From positions 1,046,458 to 1,110,457 of the forward strand of contig NZ_FNQO01000001.1 of the NCBI RefSeq assembly GCF_900107725.1: DNA of 64,000 nt, given 5' to 3'. The stretch is from Microbulbifer marinus (GTDB lineage: Bacteria; Pseudomonadota; Gammaproteobacteria; Pseudomonadales; Cellvibrionaceae). The notes beneath the pieces are model-generated. The model ran no database searches. It had not been told where the DNA came from and saw only the letters and a program-made list of their open reading frames with translations. Shown here piece by piece: positions 18,129 to 27,957 of this stretch. The position numbers and the translations under genes were made by a program. The stretch's first letter is position 1. The number at the start of each line of letters is the position of its first letter.

Positions 18129-19134
18129 AGCCGATCTTGCGGATTCCCACTGCGTGGCGCAGCTTGTCGATAAACGGCGCGGCGTAGGCGCGGGCCTTCT
18201 CCGCGCCCTTCTCCAGTTCCACTTCGATCTGCGCCGGATTGGCCAACAGCTCGTTGTAACGCTCCCGCGCCTCGCCAATCTGGCCGTTGATCAACTCGAA
18301 CAACTGCTTTTTGGCCTCGCCCCAGGCGATGCCGTCCTCGAACGCCTTGCGCATCTCCGCGGTCTGATCCTTGGTGGCGAAGGCCTGCCAGATCTGGAAC
18401 ACGGTGGAGGTTTCCGGATCCTTCGGCTCGCCCGGCTCCAGCAGGTTGGTCTTGATCTTGTTGATATGTTTCTTCAGCTGCTTCTCCGGCAGGAACAGCG
18501 GAATGGTATTGCCGTAGCTCTTGCTCATCTTGCGGCCGTCGAGGCCCTGCAGTACCGCGACATGGTCGTCGACTACCGCTTCCGGCAATACGAAGTGCTC
18601 TCCGTAGTGGTGATTGAAGCGCTGGGCGATATCCCGGGCCATTTCGATATGCTGCACCTGATCCTTGCCCACCGGCACCTTGTTGGCGTTGAACATCAGG
18701 ATGTCGGCCGCCATCAGGATCGGGTAGCTGTACAGTCCCATGGTGATACCGAAATCGGAGTCCTCACCGTCGGCGCGATTGGCATCCACCGCCGCCTTGT
18801 AGGCGTGGGCGCGATTCATCAGACCCTTGGCGGTCATGCAGGTCAGCAGCCAGGTCAGTTCCGGAATCTCGTGAATATCGGACTGGCGATAAAACACCAC
18901 GTTGTCGGTTTTCAGCCCGAGGGCCAGCCAGGTGGCGGCGATCTCCAGGGTGGACTGGTGTACCTGCTCCGGATCCTGACACTTGATCAGCGCGTGGTAG
19001 TCGGCCAGAAAGTAGAAAGACTGGTTGTTTTCTTCCTGACTCGCGGCAATCGCGGGGCGGATAGCGCCGACGTAGTTGCCGAGATGGGGAGTGCCGGTGG
19101 TGGTGATGCCGGTCAGTACGCGCTGCTTGGTCAT
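18127..19134 (-). CDS. trpS: Tryptophanyl-tRNA synthetase
   Basis: A 335-residue class Ic aminoacyl-tRNA synthetase that charges tRNA-Trp. The HIGH-like motif is [10 protein letters not shown] (residues about 14-23) and the KMSKS loop is [10 protein letters not shown]. The tryptophan-binding region has DYHALIK and the Asp-rich [15 protein letters not shown]. The start is the ATG at 19134, with AAGGA 3 bases upstream; the open frame continues upstream without a better start. The length fits the family. Confidence 0.97.
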   Translation of the reverse strand: MTKQRVLTGITTTGTPHLGNYVGAIRPAIAASQEENNQSFYFLADYHALIKCQDPEQVHQSTLEIAATWLALGLKTDNVVFYRQSDIHEIPELTWLLTCMTAKGLMNRAHAYKAAVDANRADGEDSDFGITMGLYSYPILMAADILMFNANKVPVGKDQVQHIEMARDIAQRFNHHYGEHFVLPEAVVDDHVAVLQGLDGRKMSKSYGNTIPLFLPEKQLKKHINKIKTNLLEPGEPKDPETSTVFQIWQAFATKDQTAEMRKAFEDGIAWGEAKKQLFELINGQIGEARERYNELLANPAQIEVELEKGAEKARAYAAPFIDKLRHAVGIRKIG

Positions 19135-19218
19135 AAATCCTTCGTAATCCGTGCTGCAAATCTGGAGTTGAAGGGCGAATAATAACCTTTTCGCGCCGGG
19201 CATTGTATGGGCCCTCGC

Positions 19219-20343
19219 CTAGGCCGGGATGCCGGCTGGCGAGTTCCCGCTGGCGAGCTTTACCAGCAGCTCGCGGTACTCTGCCGCGAGCTGCTGCCAG
19301 CTGAGCCCGGAGACATCGGGCACTGTCAGGGACTCGCCCCGCTCCACCCGCTCGGCGCACCTGAGCATGACCTTGCTGAGGTTCGCCGCACAGGACTCGA
19401 CGTCCTCGGGAAAGTGGTATCCGATCCGCCCGAACCACTCGGGATAGGCCAGGTTGTCCGGCACCAGTGGCTGGCAGCGGGCCGCTACCGCTTCCAGCAC
19501 TGCGAGCCCCTGAAAGTCGTGCCGCGCCGTGGACAGCACGGCATGGCTCTGCCGCAACAGCCGCCGGTAATCCGCCACATGGAGCTGATAGCCCCAGGCG
19601 CCGAGGGCATTGTGTTTTTGCAGCAGCTTGCGGATCTGGGCAAATTCCGCCGGCTGACGGCGAAACTGCTGCCCTACGACATGCAGCGTGAACGGGCGCT
19701 TGTGCTGGGCGAAACGGCGCAGTGCTGCCAGCAGGATATCCGGCCCCTTGTCGTACTCCCAGCGGTGATTCCAGATAAACGTGGGTTTCCCGGGCCGCGC
19801 TTCCGGCTGGCTGAATACCGTCTGTTCCAGTGGCACCGGCAGGATGTGGGACTTGCGATCGATCTCCGCACAGAGCCCCGGGGGCACGCAGTCGGGGAAA
19901 CGCTTCAACAGTTCCGCTGCGCCCTCGAGCAGGGTGCGGCGGTTGTAGTCCGAATTGAACAGCAGCAGGTCTCCGGCGAGCGCCGTATAGATATTCAGCA
20001 GTTGCGGTTCCACGGATTCGTAGGCATCCGTACTCAGTGGATAGGCAAACTGGTTTTCGTGGAAGTAGACCGCGGTGGGCACGCTGGCAATCTGCGGTAC
20101 CAGCCCGCGCAGGGCGGACAGATCCGTCATTGAGGTGGCGACGATCAGGTCCCAGGGCTGGTTCAGCGTCTGAGCCGCCTCGCCCCTGCCCCAACTCAGG
20201 CTGTTGCCGCGAATGCGCCAGCTGAAATAGCGCGGTGGCAGGGACAGTACCGTCCACTGCCAGTCCGGAATCGCCGCGACCAGGCCGCGGCGCCAGCGCT
20301 TATGACTGTCGGCATCATAGGCGGATAACAGCAGTACTTTCAT
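19219..20343 (-). CDS. tRNA-queuosine alpha-mannosyltransferase homologue (DUF3524 glycosyltransferase)
   Basis: A 374-residue glycosyltransferase of the GTDC1/DUF3524 family. The N-terminal part MKVLLLSAYDADSHKRWRRG, the following WTVLSLPPRYFSWRIRGN and YFHENQFAYP are the family signature. The C-terminal half is a GT4-like Rossmann domain with FIWNHRWEYDKGPD, HVVGQQFR and STARHDFQGLAVLEAVA (E-x7-E region). The human member mannosylates queuosine in tRNA-Asp. That a bacterial homologue does the same is inferred from family membership. It is next to trpS, with an independent start at 20343. Confidence 0.82.
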   Translation of the reverse strand: MKVLLLSAYDADSHKRWRRGLVAAIPDWQWTVLSLPPRYFSWRIRGNSLSWGRGEAAQTLNQPWDLIVATSMTDLSALRGLVPQIASVPTAVYFHENQFAYPLSTDAYESVEPQLLNIYTALAGDLLLFNSDYNRRTLLEGAAELLKRFPDCVPPGLCAEIDRKSHILPVPLEQTVFSQPEARPGKPTFIWNHRWEYDKGPDILLAALRRFAQHKRPFTLHVVGQQFRRQPAEFAQIRKLLQKHNALGAWGYQLHVADYRRLLRQSHAVLSTARHDFQGLAVLEAVAARCQPLVPDNLAYPEWFGRIGYHFPEDVESCAANLSKVMLRCAERVERGESLTVPDVSGLSWQQLAAEYRELLVKLASGNSPAGIPA

Positions 20344-20383
20344 AGATCAGCTATCAATCAGCGACTGCGCGCCGGCAACGGCA

Positions 20384-21265
20384 TCAATCGAAAGAACGCA
20401 CATTCGTCAGCCGCGCGAACAGGCTGGACGTATCCCAGCGACCGCCGCCGAGCGCCTGAACTTCACTGTAAAACTGATCCACCAGGGCGGTCACCGGCAG
20501 CAGGGCGCCATTGCGCTGGGCCTCGTTCAGAACGATGGCCAGATCCTTGCGCATCCAATCGACCGCAAAGCCGTGCTCATATTCGCCGGCCAGCATCGTC
20601 TTATAGCGGTTTTCCATCTGCCAGCTCTGCGCGGCGCCCTTGGAGATGACATCAATCACCTGTTCAGCATCGAGGCCCGCGGCCCGGGCGAAATGCAACC
20701 CCTCGGCCAGCCCCTGCACCACCCCGGCGATACAGATCTGGTTCACCATCTTGCACAGCTGGCCGCTGCCCACCGGGCCGAGCAGATTGACGGCGCGCGC
20801 ATAGCAGTCGATCAGCGGCAGCGCGCGCTGGTAGTCGGCCTCGTCACCGCCCACCATCACCGTCAGGGCACCGTTCTCCGCGCCCGCCTGACCACCGGAT
20901 ACCGGCGCATCGAGAAAGCCTATGTCCTTTTCCCGGCCGATCGCCGCCAGCTCCCGCGCCACATCGGCAGAGGCGGTGGTGTGGTCGACAAACAGGCTGC
21001 CACCGGCCATGCCGACAAAAGCCCCCTGTTCACCGGCGACTACTTCGCGCAGGTCGTTGTCGTTACCGACGCAGGCAAACACGATTTCGGCTCCACTGGC
21101 AGCCTCGGCGGGGGTCGCAAACGACTCGCCGGCATAGTGTTGCAACCACTGTTCGGCACGGCCGGCAGTGCGGTTGTAGATACGCACGCTGTGACCGGCC
21201 TTGGACAAGTAGCCGGCCATTGGATAACCCATTACGCCGAGACCGAGAAATGCGACAGTTGCCAT
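20384..21265 (-). CDS. NAD(P)-dependent beta-hydroxyacid dehydrogenase
   Basis: A 293-residue member of the 3-hydroxyisobutyrate/tartronate-semialdehyde reductase family. It has the dinucleotide fold GLGVMGYPMAGYL at the N-terminus, substrate loop DAPVSGGQAGAENGALTVMVGG, and catalytic Lys in GQLCKMVNQ with the following helix. The substrate is a short beta-hydroxyacid or a succinic-semialdehyde-like compound; it cannot be set more closely. It ends 40 bases before the glycosyltransferase gene and may be cotranscribed with uppP and tsaB, which lie upstream in the same direction. Confidence 0.9.
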   Translation of the reverse strand: MATVAFLGLGVMGYPMAGYLSKAGHSVRIYNRTAGRAEQWLQHYAGESFATPAEAASGAEIVFACVGNDNDLREVVAGEQGAFVGMAGGSLFVDHTTASADVARELAAIGREKDIGFLDAPVSGGQAGAENGALTVMVGGDEADYQRALPLIDCYARAVNLLGPVGSGQLCKMVNQICIAGVVQGLAEGLHFARAAGLDAEQVIDVISKGAAQSWQMENRYKTMLAGEYEHGFAVDWMRKDLAIVLNEAQRNGALLPVTALVDQFYSEVQALGGGRWDTSSLFARLTNVRSFD

Positions 21266-21271
21266 AGCGGA

Positions 21272-22069
21272 TTACCCCCAGATCATCCAGATAAGCGCCG
21301 CACCCAGCAGCAGGCGATAAATCGCAAAAGGCGCCATGCCGATGCGGCTGATAAATTGCAGGAAAAAGTGAATACACAGATAAGCGCTGATAAACGACAG
21401 CACCGTGCCAAGCAGTATGTCATTCCAGGGCACCGCATCCAGGGACAGCAGATCGAAAGTCAGCAGCATGGCGCTGAGTGCGATTACCGGAATGGACATC
21501 AGAAACGAAAAACGGGCGGCCGCCTCGCGCTTCATGCCCAGCATCAGGCCCGCGGTCATGGTGATGCCGGAACGGGAAGTGCCCGGTATCAGGGCCAGCG
21601 CCTGAGCGACGCCGATCAGCAGTGCCTTCTTCCAGTTCAACTGGGCCAGTGTCCGGGTGCGCGCCCCGCGCACATCCGCCCACCACAGCACGATACCGAA
21701 ACCGATAGTGGTGGCGGCGATCACCGCAGCAGAGCGCAGGTGCGTTTCGATAAAACCCTTGAAGACAAGCCCGGCGAGGCCCGCGGGAATCGTCGCCAGC
21801 ACGATAAGCCAGGCGAGGCGACCGTCATCGGTAAAGCGGCCGTTTACCAGCCCGCCGAGGCCGTCGCGCAACAGCGCCCAGACTTCGCTGCGGAAATACA
21901 GTACAACCGCCAGCAGCGAGCCGAAATGCACTGCCACGTCGAATGCCAGCCCCTGGTCGGGCCAGCCGAGAACCTCCTTCGGCAGAATCAGGTGCGCCGA
22001 ACTGGAGATCGGCAGGAATTCCGTCAGCCCCTGAATCAGGGCCAGGATAACGATTTGAATGATTTCCAT
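21272..22069 (-). CDS. uppP: Undecaprenyl-diphosphatase
   Basis: A 265-residue polytopic membrane enzyme (BacA/UppP) that recycles undecaprenyl diphosphate to the monophosphate carrier for peptidoglycan synthesis. The active-site phrases are near the N-terminus ([17 protein letters not shown], Glu- and Ser-rich) and in the centre ([14 protein letters not shown]). The gene begins 3 bases after the tsaB stop and is almost certainly translated from the same message. Confidence 0.97.
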   Translation of the reverse strand: MEIIQIVILALIQGLTEFLPISSSAHLILPKEVLGWPDQGLAFDVAVHFGSLLAVVLYFRSEVWALLRDGLGGLVNGRFTDDGRLAWLIVLATIPAGLAGLVFKGFIETHLRSAAVIAATTIGFGIVLWWADVRGARTRTLAQLNWKKALLIGVAQALALIPGTSRSGITMTAGLMLGMKREAAARFSFLMSIPVIALSAMLLTFDLLSLDAVPWNDILLGTVLSFISAYLCIHFFLQFISRIGMAPFAIYRLLLGAALIWMIWG

Positions 22070-22072
22070 GGA

Positions 22073-22774
22073 CTACTTCGAGCGGATTTTCTGTCGTTTT
22101 TGCCAGGTAATTTCATCGCGCAGATAGAGTGGCTCGAGCGCCTCCGCGGCGACGGCGGCGCCATTTTGCCACAGTGGCAGGGCCAACTCGGCGATATCCC
22201 GCGCGTGAATCGGCGACTCCAGATCATATTCGGCAACCGGGGCGTCGGCGAACGGCGGGTAGTGCCAGCCGGGGCCCGCCCCGTACAACGGCTGGGATAG
22301 GCTGGCTTCACGCAGCCGCTGCACCACGCGTTCGGGATCCTGCACCGCCTCCGGCAGCATGCTGTCATTAGGCGTCTCGGCGGCGTAAATGCCCCAGTAG
22401 ACCTGCTGCATGCGCGCATCCAGCATTGCAACGATGGGCGCATCTCGCCATTCGGGGTGGGAGCGGCGCGCGCCTGCAGCCAGGGCCGCGAGGCTGGAAA
22501 CCGGTACGACCGGCTTGTCCGCGGCAAAGGCGAGTCCCTGGGTAAAGCTGATGGCGATACGCAAACCGGTGAATGAGCCGGGGCCGCGACTGACCGCCAG
22601 CGCATCCAGCTGGCCGAGGCTAAGTCCCGCTTCGGCCAATACCTGGTCGACCATGGGTAACAGGCGGCGGGTATGATCCCGCTCGGCGCGCACGAATTGT
22701 TCGCAGATCTGTCCCCCGCTGTACAGGGCGACGGAGCAGGCTCCGGATGTGGTGTCCAGGGCGAGAATCTTCAC
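22073..22774 (-). CDS. tsaB: tRNA threonylcarbamoyladenosine biosynthesis protein TsaB
   Basis: A 233-residue ASKHA-fold protein. TsaB dimerises with TsaD and works with TsaE and TsaC to make t6A37 in ANN-decoding tRNAs. Seen are ILALDTTSGACSVAL at the start, DHTRRLLPMVDQVL and the GPGSFTGLRI signature, all standard. The C-terminal third is more variable as usual. It is the first gene of a tsaB-uppP pair. Confidence 0.95.
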   Translation of the reverse strand: MKILALDTTSGACSVALYSGGQICEQFVRAERDHTRRLLPMVDQVLAEAGLSLGQLDALAVSRGPGSFTGLRIAISFTQGLAFAADKPVVPVSSLAALAAGARRSHPEWRDAPIVAMLDARMQQVYWGIYAAETPNDSMLPEAVQDPERVVQRLREASLSQPLYGAGPGWHYPPFADAPVAEYDLESPIHARDIAELALPLWQNGAAVAAEALEPLYLRDEITWQKRQKIRSK

Positions 22775-22888
22775 AATACACTCGGTCAGCTACTTGGCGA
22801 GGGCGAATTGTGTCACGGTCGGCGGATAGAGTCATGCGCATTCACCGCAGTCCATGGCTTCGCCTTCCCGGCGGCCACACCAAACGAA

Positions 22889-22914
22889 AAAAGCCCCGGG
22901 GAACCGGGGCTTTC
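22889..22914 (-). terminator. Intrinsic terminator after the histone-like gene
   Basis: On the minus strand a 10-bp stem AAAGCCCCGG with CCGGGGCTTT and a 4-base loop is followed by TTTTTTCG, about 55 bases past the stop of the basic protein gene. It also separates that gene from tsaB. Confidence 0.9.
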
Positions 22915-22969
22915 GATTGTCGGCGAAAGGGACTGTGAACCGCGCTCCCCCGCCGGTATAGCAGCCGAA

Positions 22970-23758
22970 CTACTTCTTCTTCGGCGGGCGACCGCGACGG
23001 GCCGCGGCTTTCTTGGCTGCGGTTTTCCTGCCTATCACGGAAGGCTTGTCCTCGGTCTTCTTCGGCCGGCCACGGCGTGCCGACTTCTTGACAGTGCCCT
23101 TCTTCGCCGTGCTCTTCTTGGCCGCAGCTTTCTTGGCGGCAGCCTTCTTGGGCCGACCGGCCTTTTTGGCCGCGGTTTTCTTCTTGCTGGCCTTTTTCGC
23201 CGCCTTCTTCGCCTCAGCTTTGGCTTTGGCCGCCGCCTTCTTCTCTAGTGCTTTGGCCTTTGCAGCAGCCTTTTTCGCCTCCGACTTAACCTTGGCTTCG
23301 GCTTTCTTCTCGGCCGCCTTTACCTTCTTGGCATCGGCCTTGCTGCGAGCCTTCTTCCAGCGGGCCTCAAAAGCCTTCTTCGCCGCTTCAAAGTCCTTTT
23401 CCGCTTTATCAGAAAGGCTGGCGGCCATATCGGCAACTTTCTGTTTCGCCGCCTCTTCGGCCTGACGAACCGCATCCATCGCCTTGGCTTTTGCCAGATC
23501 CACCTTCGCGGATGCCAGCTTGGCGCGTAAATCTTTTGCCTTGGCATTGGCGTTGGTCAGTGATTGTTTCGCGGCTGCAGTACTACTTTTTTGTACTCGG
23601 GCGCGCGCCTTCGCGACACGGTCAAGCTGTGCATCCAGCGACTTGGTCGCTGCATCCACAGCCTTTTGCGCCTTGGCTACTACTGGTGATTCTCCTGCCG
23701 GAGCTTTTGCTCGCACAGCGCGCTTGGCCCGCGCTTTCTTTTTCGCTACTCGTGCCAT
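22970..23758 (-). CDS. Histone H1-like / AlgP-type basic protein with AT-hooks
   Basis: About 262 residues, over half Lys and Ala. The N-terminal basic segment (MARVAKKKARAKR) is followed by a heptad-rich helix (about residues 30-130) and a long Lys-Ala-rich tail. Three AT-hook cores (G-R-P flanked by Arg/Lys) are visible: AGRPKK, RRGRPKK and RRGRPPKK at the end. This is the AlgP (AlgR3)-like group of nucleoid-associated proteins that bind DNA non-specifically or at AT-rich sites. The start is the ATG at 23758, with GGAG upstream. The gene is preceded by a strongly AT-rich region. Confidence 0.8.
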   Translation of the reverse strand: MARVAKKKARAKRAVRAKAPAGESPVVAKAQKAVDAATKSLDAQLDRVAKARARVQKSSTAAAKQSLTNANAKAKDLRAKLASAKVDLAKAKAMDAVRQAEEAAKQKVADMAASLSDKAEKDFEAAKKAFEARWKKARSKADAKKVKAAEKKAEAKVKSEAKKAAAKAKALEKKAAAKAKAEAKKAAKKASKKKTAAKKAGRPKKAAAKKAAAKKSTAKKGTVKKSARRGRPKKTEDKPSVIGRKTAAKKAAARRGRPPKKK

Positions 23759-23879
23759 CCCTTGTCTCCTCTCTGATGATAAGAAGAAGTACATCCGAAA
23801 GTGTGCTGGCGGTATTGCCGTTTTACTGCCGAATAAGCGCTGAATACGACTCAGCCTTTATCGTTTCCACAGCAAGTCG

Positions 23880-24030
23880 CACCGTTTAAATCAATGCAAC
23901 TGTATCAAAGTTAATAAAAAAAACCCGCTTTGCAAGAAAAAACGAGAAAAATGAGAAACTTTTTATAAAAAAATATGATTTTTTGCCAAAAACTACAGCT
24001 CATGCGTTTTTTTGGACCGAGAAAACGTAA
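23880..24030. promoter_or_regulatory. AT-rich tract upstream of the histone-like gene
   Basis: About 150 bases with long A and T runs (for example around 23905-23990) in a GC-rich genome. It lies upstream of the basic protein gene and downstream of hemH. It would be a natural target for AT-hook binding and may act as an UP-element or autoregulatory site. No defined -35/-10 pair was assigned. Confidence 0.4.
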
Positions 24031-24047
24031 TTGTTTGATGCCGGCAA

Positions 24048-25052
24048 TTAACGCGCGGATTGAGCCGGGAGTTTCTGCTCGACAATCGCCGCCAAGGCCT
24101 CGATATGGTCGCGACGTAAATTCAATGCGGGGATATATCGGTAATCCTTGCCGCCGGCATTAAGAAAATTAGCGCGATTCTCTACCGAGATTTCCTCCAG
24201 CGTCTCGAGGCAATCGGCCGAAAACGCCGGGCAAATCACATCTACACTGGCAACCCCCTGCTTACCCCACTCAATCAGTGTTTTATCCGTATACGGCTGC
24301 AGCCACTCCGCCTTGCCGAAGCGCGACTGAAAGCTGACCTGCCACTGCTCTGCGCGCAGCCCCAGCTCCGCGGCCAGATGCTCGGCAGTTTCACTGCACT
24401 GCCGATAATAGGGATCACCTTTTTTGATATTCGCTTTGGGAATGCCGTGAAATGACAGTAATAACTTCTCTGCCGGGCCACGCTTTTCCCAGTGATCGCG
24501 CACAGAGCTCGCCAGGGCGCGAATATAGTGAGAGTTCTGGTAGTAGTCCTTCACCACGCTGATATCCGGTATATCGCGACTGCTACGGAAGATTTGCGCC
24601 ACCTGGTCATATATCGCGGCGGTAGTAGTGGCCGAATACTGCGGATAGAGCGGAAAGACGATAAAGGATTCAAAGCCTTCGCGACGCAGTCCGTCGACGA
24701 CCGATTCGAGGCCTGGCTTACCATAGGTCACTGCATGGGCAACGGTGATATCCCGGCGCCGCTCACCGAAGTATTCCTGCAGCAGTTCCGCCTGGCGGCG
24801 CGTGTAATACAGCAGTGGCGACCCTTGCACCGGCTCGCCGTCCGCGCTGCGCCCCCAGATTTCCGCATAGGCCGGGGCGATGCGCCGCGGGCGCAGGGGC
24901 AAAACCAGGCCGTGCAAAATCGCCAGCCACAGGGGACGGGGAATTTCGACTACGCGCGGGTCGGAAAGAAAGTCGCGCAGAAAGCTTTTCACCGCCGGCG
25001 CCGTGGGTTCCGCAGGCGTTCCGAGATTCATCAAAATAACCGCTGTCGACAT
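24048..25052 (-). CDS. hemH: Ferrochelatase
   Basis: A 334-residue enzyme that inserts Fe(II) into protoporphyrin IX, the last step of heme synthesis. The start ILMNLGTP, VFPLYPQYSATTTAA, the metal-binding His in LLSFHGIPK and the Glu in CPAFSADCLETLEEI are all present. The length is typical. It is convergent with nothing and likely monocistronic; the downstream side leads into the AT-rich tract of the histone-like gene. Confidence 0.96.
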   Translation of the reverse strand: MSTAVILMNLGTPAEPTAPAVKSFLRDFLSDPRVVEIPRPLWLAILHGLVLPLRPRRIAPAYAEIWGRSADGEPVQGSPLLYYTRRQAELLQEYFGERRRDITVAHAVTYGKPGLESVVDGLRREGFESFIVFPLYPQYSATTTAAIYDQVAQIFRSSRDIPDISVVKDYYQNSHYIRALASSVRDHWEKRGPAEKLLLSFHGIPKANIKKGDPYYRQCSETAEHLAAELGLRAEQWQVSFQSRFGKAEWLQPYTDKTLIEWGKQGVASVDVICPAFSADCLETLEEISVENRANFLNAGGKDYRYIPALNLRRDHIEALAAIVEQKLPAQSAR

Positions 25053-25146
25053 AATTGGACCTGTTTGGGGTTCGAGCCCGCAAATAGTAACTGCAATGGG
25101 ATAGGTCTGCTAAACCCGACGGGGCAGCAACCTGTTTCTGCGGACA

Positions 25147-25176
25147 TAAAAAAAGCTCCCACTTGGGAGCCTTTTT
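25147..25176 (-). terminator. Intrinsic terminator after adk
   Basis: On the minus strand an AAGGCTCCC stem with GGGAGCTTTTTTT begins about 23 bases past the adk stop and has a strong U-run. The plus-strand reading also ends in a short T-run, so it may work in both directions. Confidence 0.9.
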
Positions 25177-25198
25177 ACGCAATTTTACCAGCTGCAGA

Positions 25199-26101
<903 letters not shown>

Positions 26102-26114
26102 TTATGACCTGCCA

Positions 26115-27110
26115 ATGAAGATCGCCATCTACAACGCGCGCGCCTATGACAAGCAGTATTTCGATCGCTACAACCGGCAGTTCGGACACGAACTGCTGTA
26201 TGTCGATACCCACCTGGATGCGCACACACTGATCCTGAGTGAAGGGGCACCGGTGATCTGTGTGTTCGTCAACGATCCGGTGCAGGAACCGCTGCTGAAA
26301 AAGATGCGCGACCAGGGTACCCGGATGCTGGCGCTGCGCTCTGCCGGATTCAATCACGTGGATATTCACGCAGCGAATGCGCTCGGTATCGTTGTGGCCA
26401 ATGTCCCCGGCTACTCCCCCTATGCGGTGGCCGAACACGCCGTGGCAATGATTCTCTGCCTGATTCGCCGCATTGTGCGCGCCCACGCGCGGGTGCGCGA
26501 GGGCAACTTTTCCCTCGATGGACTGATGGGCTTTGACCTGCACGGCAAGACCGTCGGCGTGGTGGGTACCGGCAAGATTGGTTCGGTCTTTACCCGGATC
26601 ATGCACGGCTTCGGCTGCCAGTTGCTGGGTGTCGATCCGGTGGAAAACCGTAGCTGCCGCGACTTGGGCATGCAGTACGTATCCCTGCCAACCCTGTGCC
26701 GCCAATCCGACATCATTTCGCTGCACTGCCCGCTGCTGCCGGAAACACAATATTTGATCGACGATGCCGCCATCGCCGGTATGCGTGATGGCGTCTGCCT
26801 GATCAATACGTCGCGGGGTGCCGTGATCGATACCGCAGCGGTCATTCGGGCACTGAAATCAAGGAAAATCGGTTACCTGGGGCTGGACGTCTACGAGGAG
26901 GAGGAGGACCTGTTCTTCGAAGATCACTCCAATACGGTTCTCAGCGACGATGTGTTTGCGCGCCTGCTCACGTTCAACAACGTCATAGTGACTGGCCACC
27001 AGGGCTACTTTACCCGCGAAGCCATCACCAATATTGCCAAATGCACCCTCTCCAACGTGACGGAATTTGAACAGAGCGGCCAGTGCGTCAACCAGTTGGT
27101 TGCGCCTTAG
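26115..27110 (+). CDS. ldhA: D-lactate dehydrogenase (LdhA-type 2-hydroxyacid dehydrogenase)
   Basis: A 331-residue NAD-dependent D-2-hydroxyacid dehydrogenase. The NAD fold is VGVVGTGKIGSVF; the catalytic Arg is in NTSRGAVID, the Glu in YEEEED and the His in TGHQGYFT. The opening MKIAIYNARAYDKQYF and the phrase DVYEEEEDLFFEDHS mark the fermentative LdhA group that reduces pyruvate to D-lactate. The gene diverges from adk. LdhA near gacS/relA/mazG is also seen in Pseudomonas. Confidence 0.93.
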   Translation: MKIAIYNARAYDKQYFDRYNRQFGHELLYVDTHLDAHTLILSEGAPVICVFVNDPVQEPLLKKMRDQGTRMLALRSAGFNHVDIHAANALGIVVANVPGYSPYAVAEHAVAMILCLIRRIVRAHARVREGNFSLDGLMGFDLHGKTVGVVGTGKIGSVFTRIMHGFGCQLLGVDPVENRSCRDLGMQYVSLPTLCRQSDIISLHCPLLPETQYLIDDAAIAGMRDGVCLINTSRGAVIDTAAVIRALKSRKIGYLGLDVYEEEEDLFFEDHSNTVLSDDVFARLLTFNNVIVTGHQGYFTREAITNIAKCTLSNVTEFEQSGQCVNQLVAP

Positions 27111-27127
27111 CAGCCTTCACGGCGGCG

Positions 27128-27940
27128 CTAGCCTTCGGTGTTCTTGGCCTTATCCCAGAGCTGATCCAGCTCCTCCAGACTCGCATCCGCCGGTTGGCGG
27201 CCCTGGCTTTTCAGCTCGCTTTCCACCGCATTAAAGCGACGCTCAAATTTGCGGTTACAGTGGCGCAATGCCGTTTCTGGATCGACTTTCAGGTGGCGCG
27301 CAGCATTGACACAGGAGAACAGCAGATCACCCAGTTCCTCGCGGGCGTGCTCGCGATTACCCGCGGCAATGGCCTCACGCAATTCGGCGATTTCTTCCTC
27401 GATCTTGGCCAGCACACCGTCGATATTGGGCCAGTCAAAACCCACCCGCGCAGCGCGTTTCTGCAACTTGGCAGCGCGGGTCAGTGCCGGTAACCCCAGC
27501 GCTACCCCATCCAATGCGCCGGCCTCACCCTTGGCACCGCGCTCTGCCGCCTTGATGGCCTCCCAGTTCGTCTTGACCTCTGCCTCATCGATGGCGTCAG
27601 TGCGTCTGTTGCCATAGAGATCGCCGCTGGGAAACACATGCGGGTGGCGGCGCACCAGCTTGCGCACCAGCGTGTCGACGATTCGGTGGAAATCGAAGTG
27701 CCCCACTTCGTCGCCGAGCTGGGCGTAGAAAATGACCTGGAACAGCAGATCGCCCAGTTCCTCGTGCAGGTGCTCGAAGTCCTCCGCCTCGATGGCTTCG
27801 GCAACCTCATAGGCCTCCTCGATGGTCGAAGGGACGATGGTCGCGAAGCTCTGCTTGAGGTCCCAGGGGCAGCCGCCATCCGGATTGCGCAGCTGCGCCA
27901 TTAAATGCAGCAAATCTTCCACTGTATACCGCTGTTGCAC
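27128..27940 (-). CDS. mazG: Nucleoside triphosphate pyrophosphohydrolase MazG
   Basis: A 270-residue housecleaning hydrolase with two MazG domains. The first carries EEAYEVAEAIEAEDFEHLHEELGD and the second EEIAELREAIAAGN with EELGDLL, giving the E-x-x-E ... E-x-x-D Mg-binding pattern twice. It degrades NTPs and non-canonical nucleotides and can lower ppGpp-related stress, which fits its place 17 bases downstream of relA. Confidence 0.96.
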   Translation of the reverse strand: MQQRYTVEDLLHLMAQLRNPDGGCPWDLKQSFATIVPSTIEEAYEVAEAIEAEDFEHLHEELGDLLFQVIFYAQLGDEVGHFDFHRIVDTLVRKLVRRHPHVFPSGDLYGNRRTDAIDEAEVKTNWEAIKAAERGAKGEAGALDGVALGLPALTRAAKLQKRAARVGFDWPNIDGVLAKIEEEIAELREAIAAGNREHAREELGDLLFSCVNAARHLKVDPETALRHCNRKFERRFNAVESELKSQGRQPADASLEELDQLWDKAKNTEG

Positions 27941-27957
27941 GCTGTCTCCTTGTCCTG

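Noticed and set aside
20573-22300. Long open frame of 575 codons on the plus strand
   Set aside because: It is antisense to the dehydrogenase, uppP and tsaB genes, all with clear motifs. It is a shadow.
23013-23465. Apparent hydrophobic membrane protein on the plus strand
   Set aside because: It is the reverse complement of the Lys/Ala-rich basic protein, whose codons read as Phe/Leu/Ala on the other strand.
25065-25090. GGGGTTCGAGCCC looks like a tRNA T-arm
   Set aside because: No acceptor, D-arm or anticodon arm can be folded around it on either strand; it is a chance match upstream of hemH.
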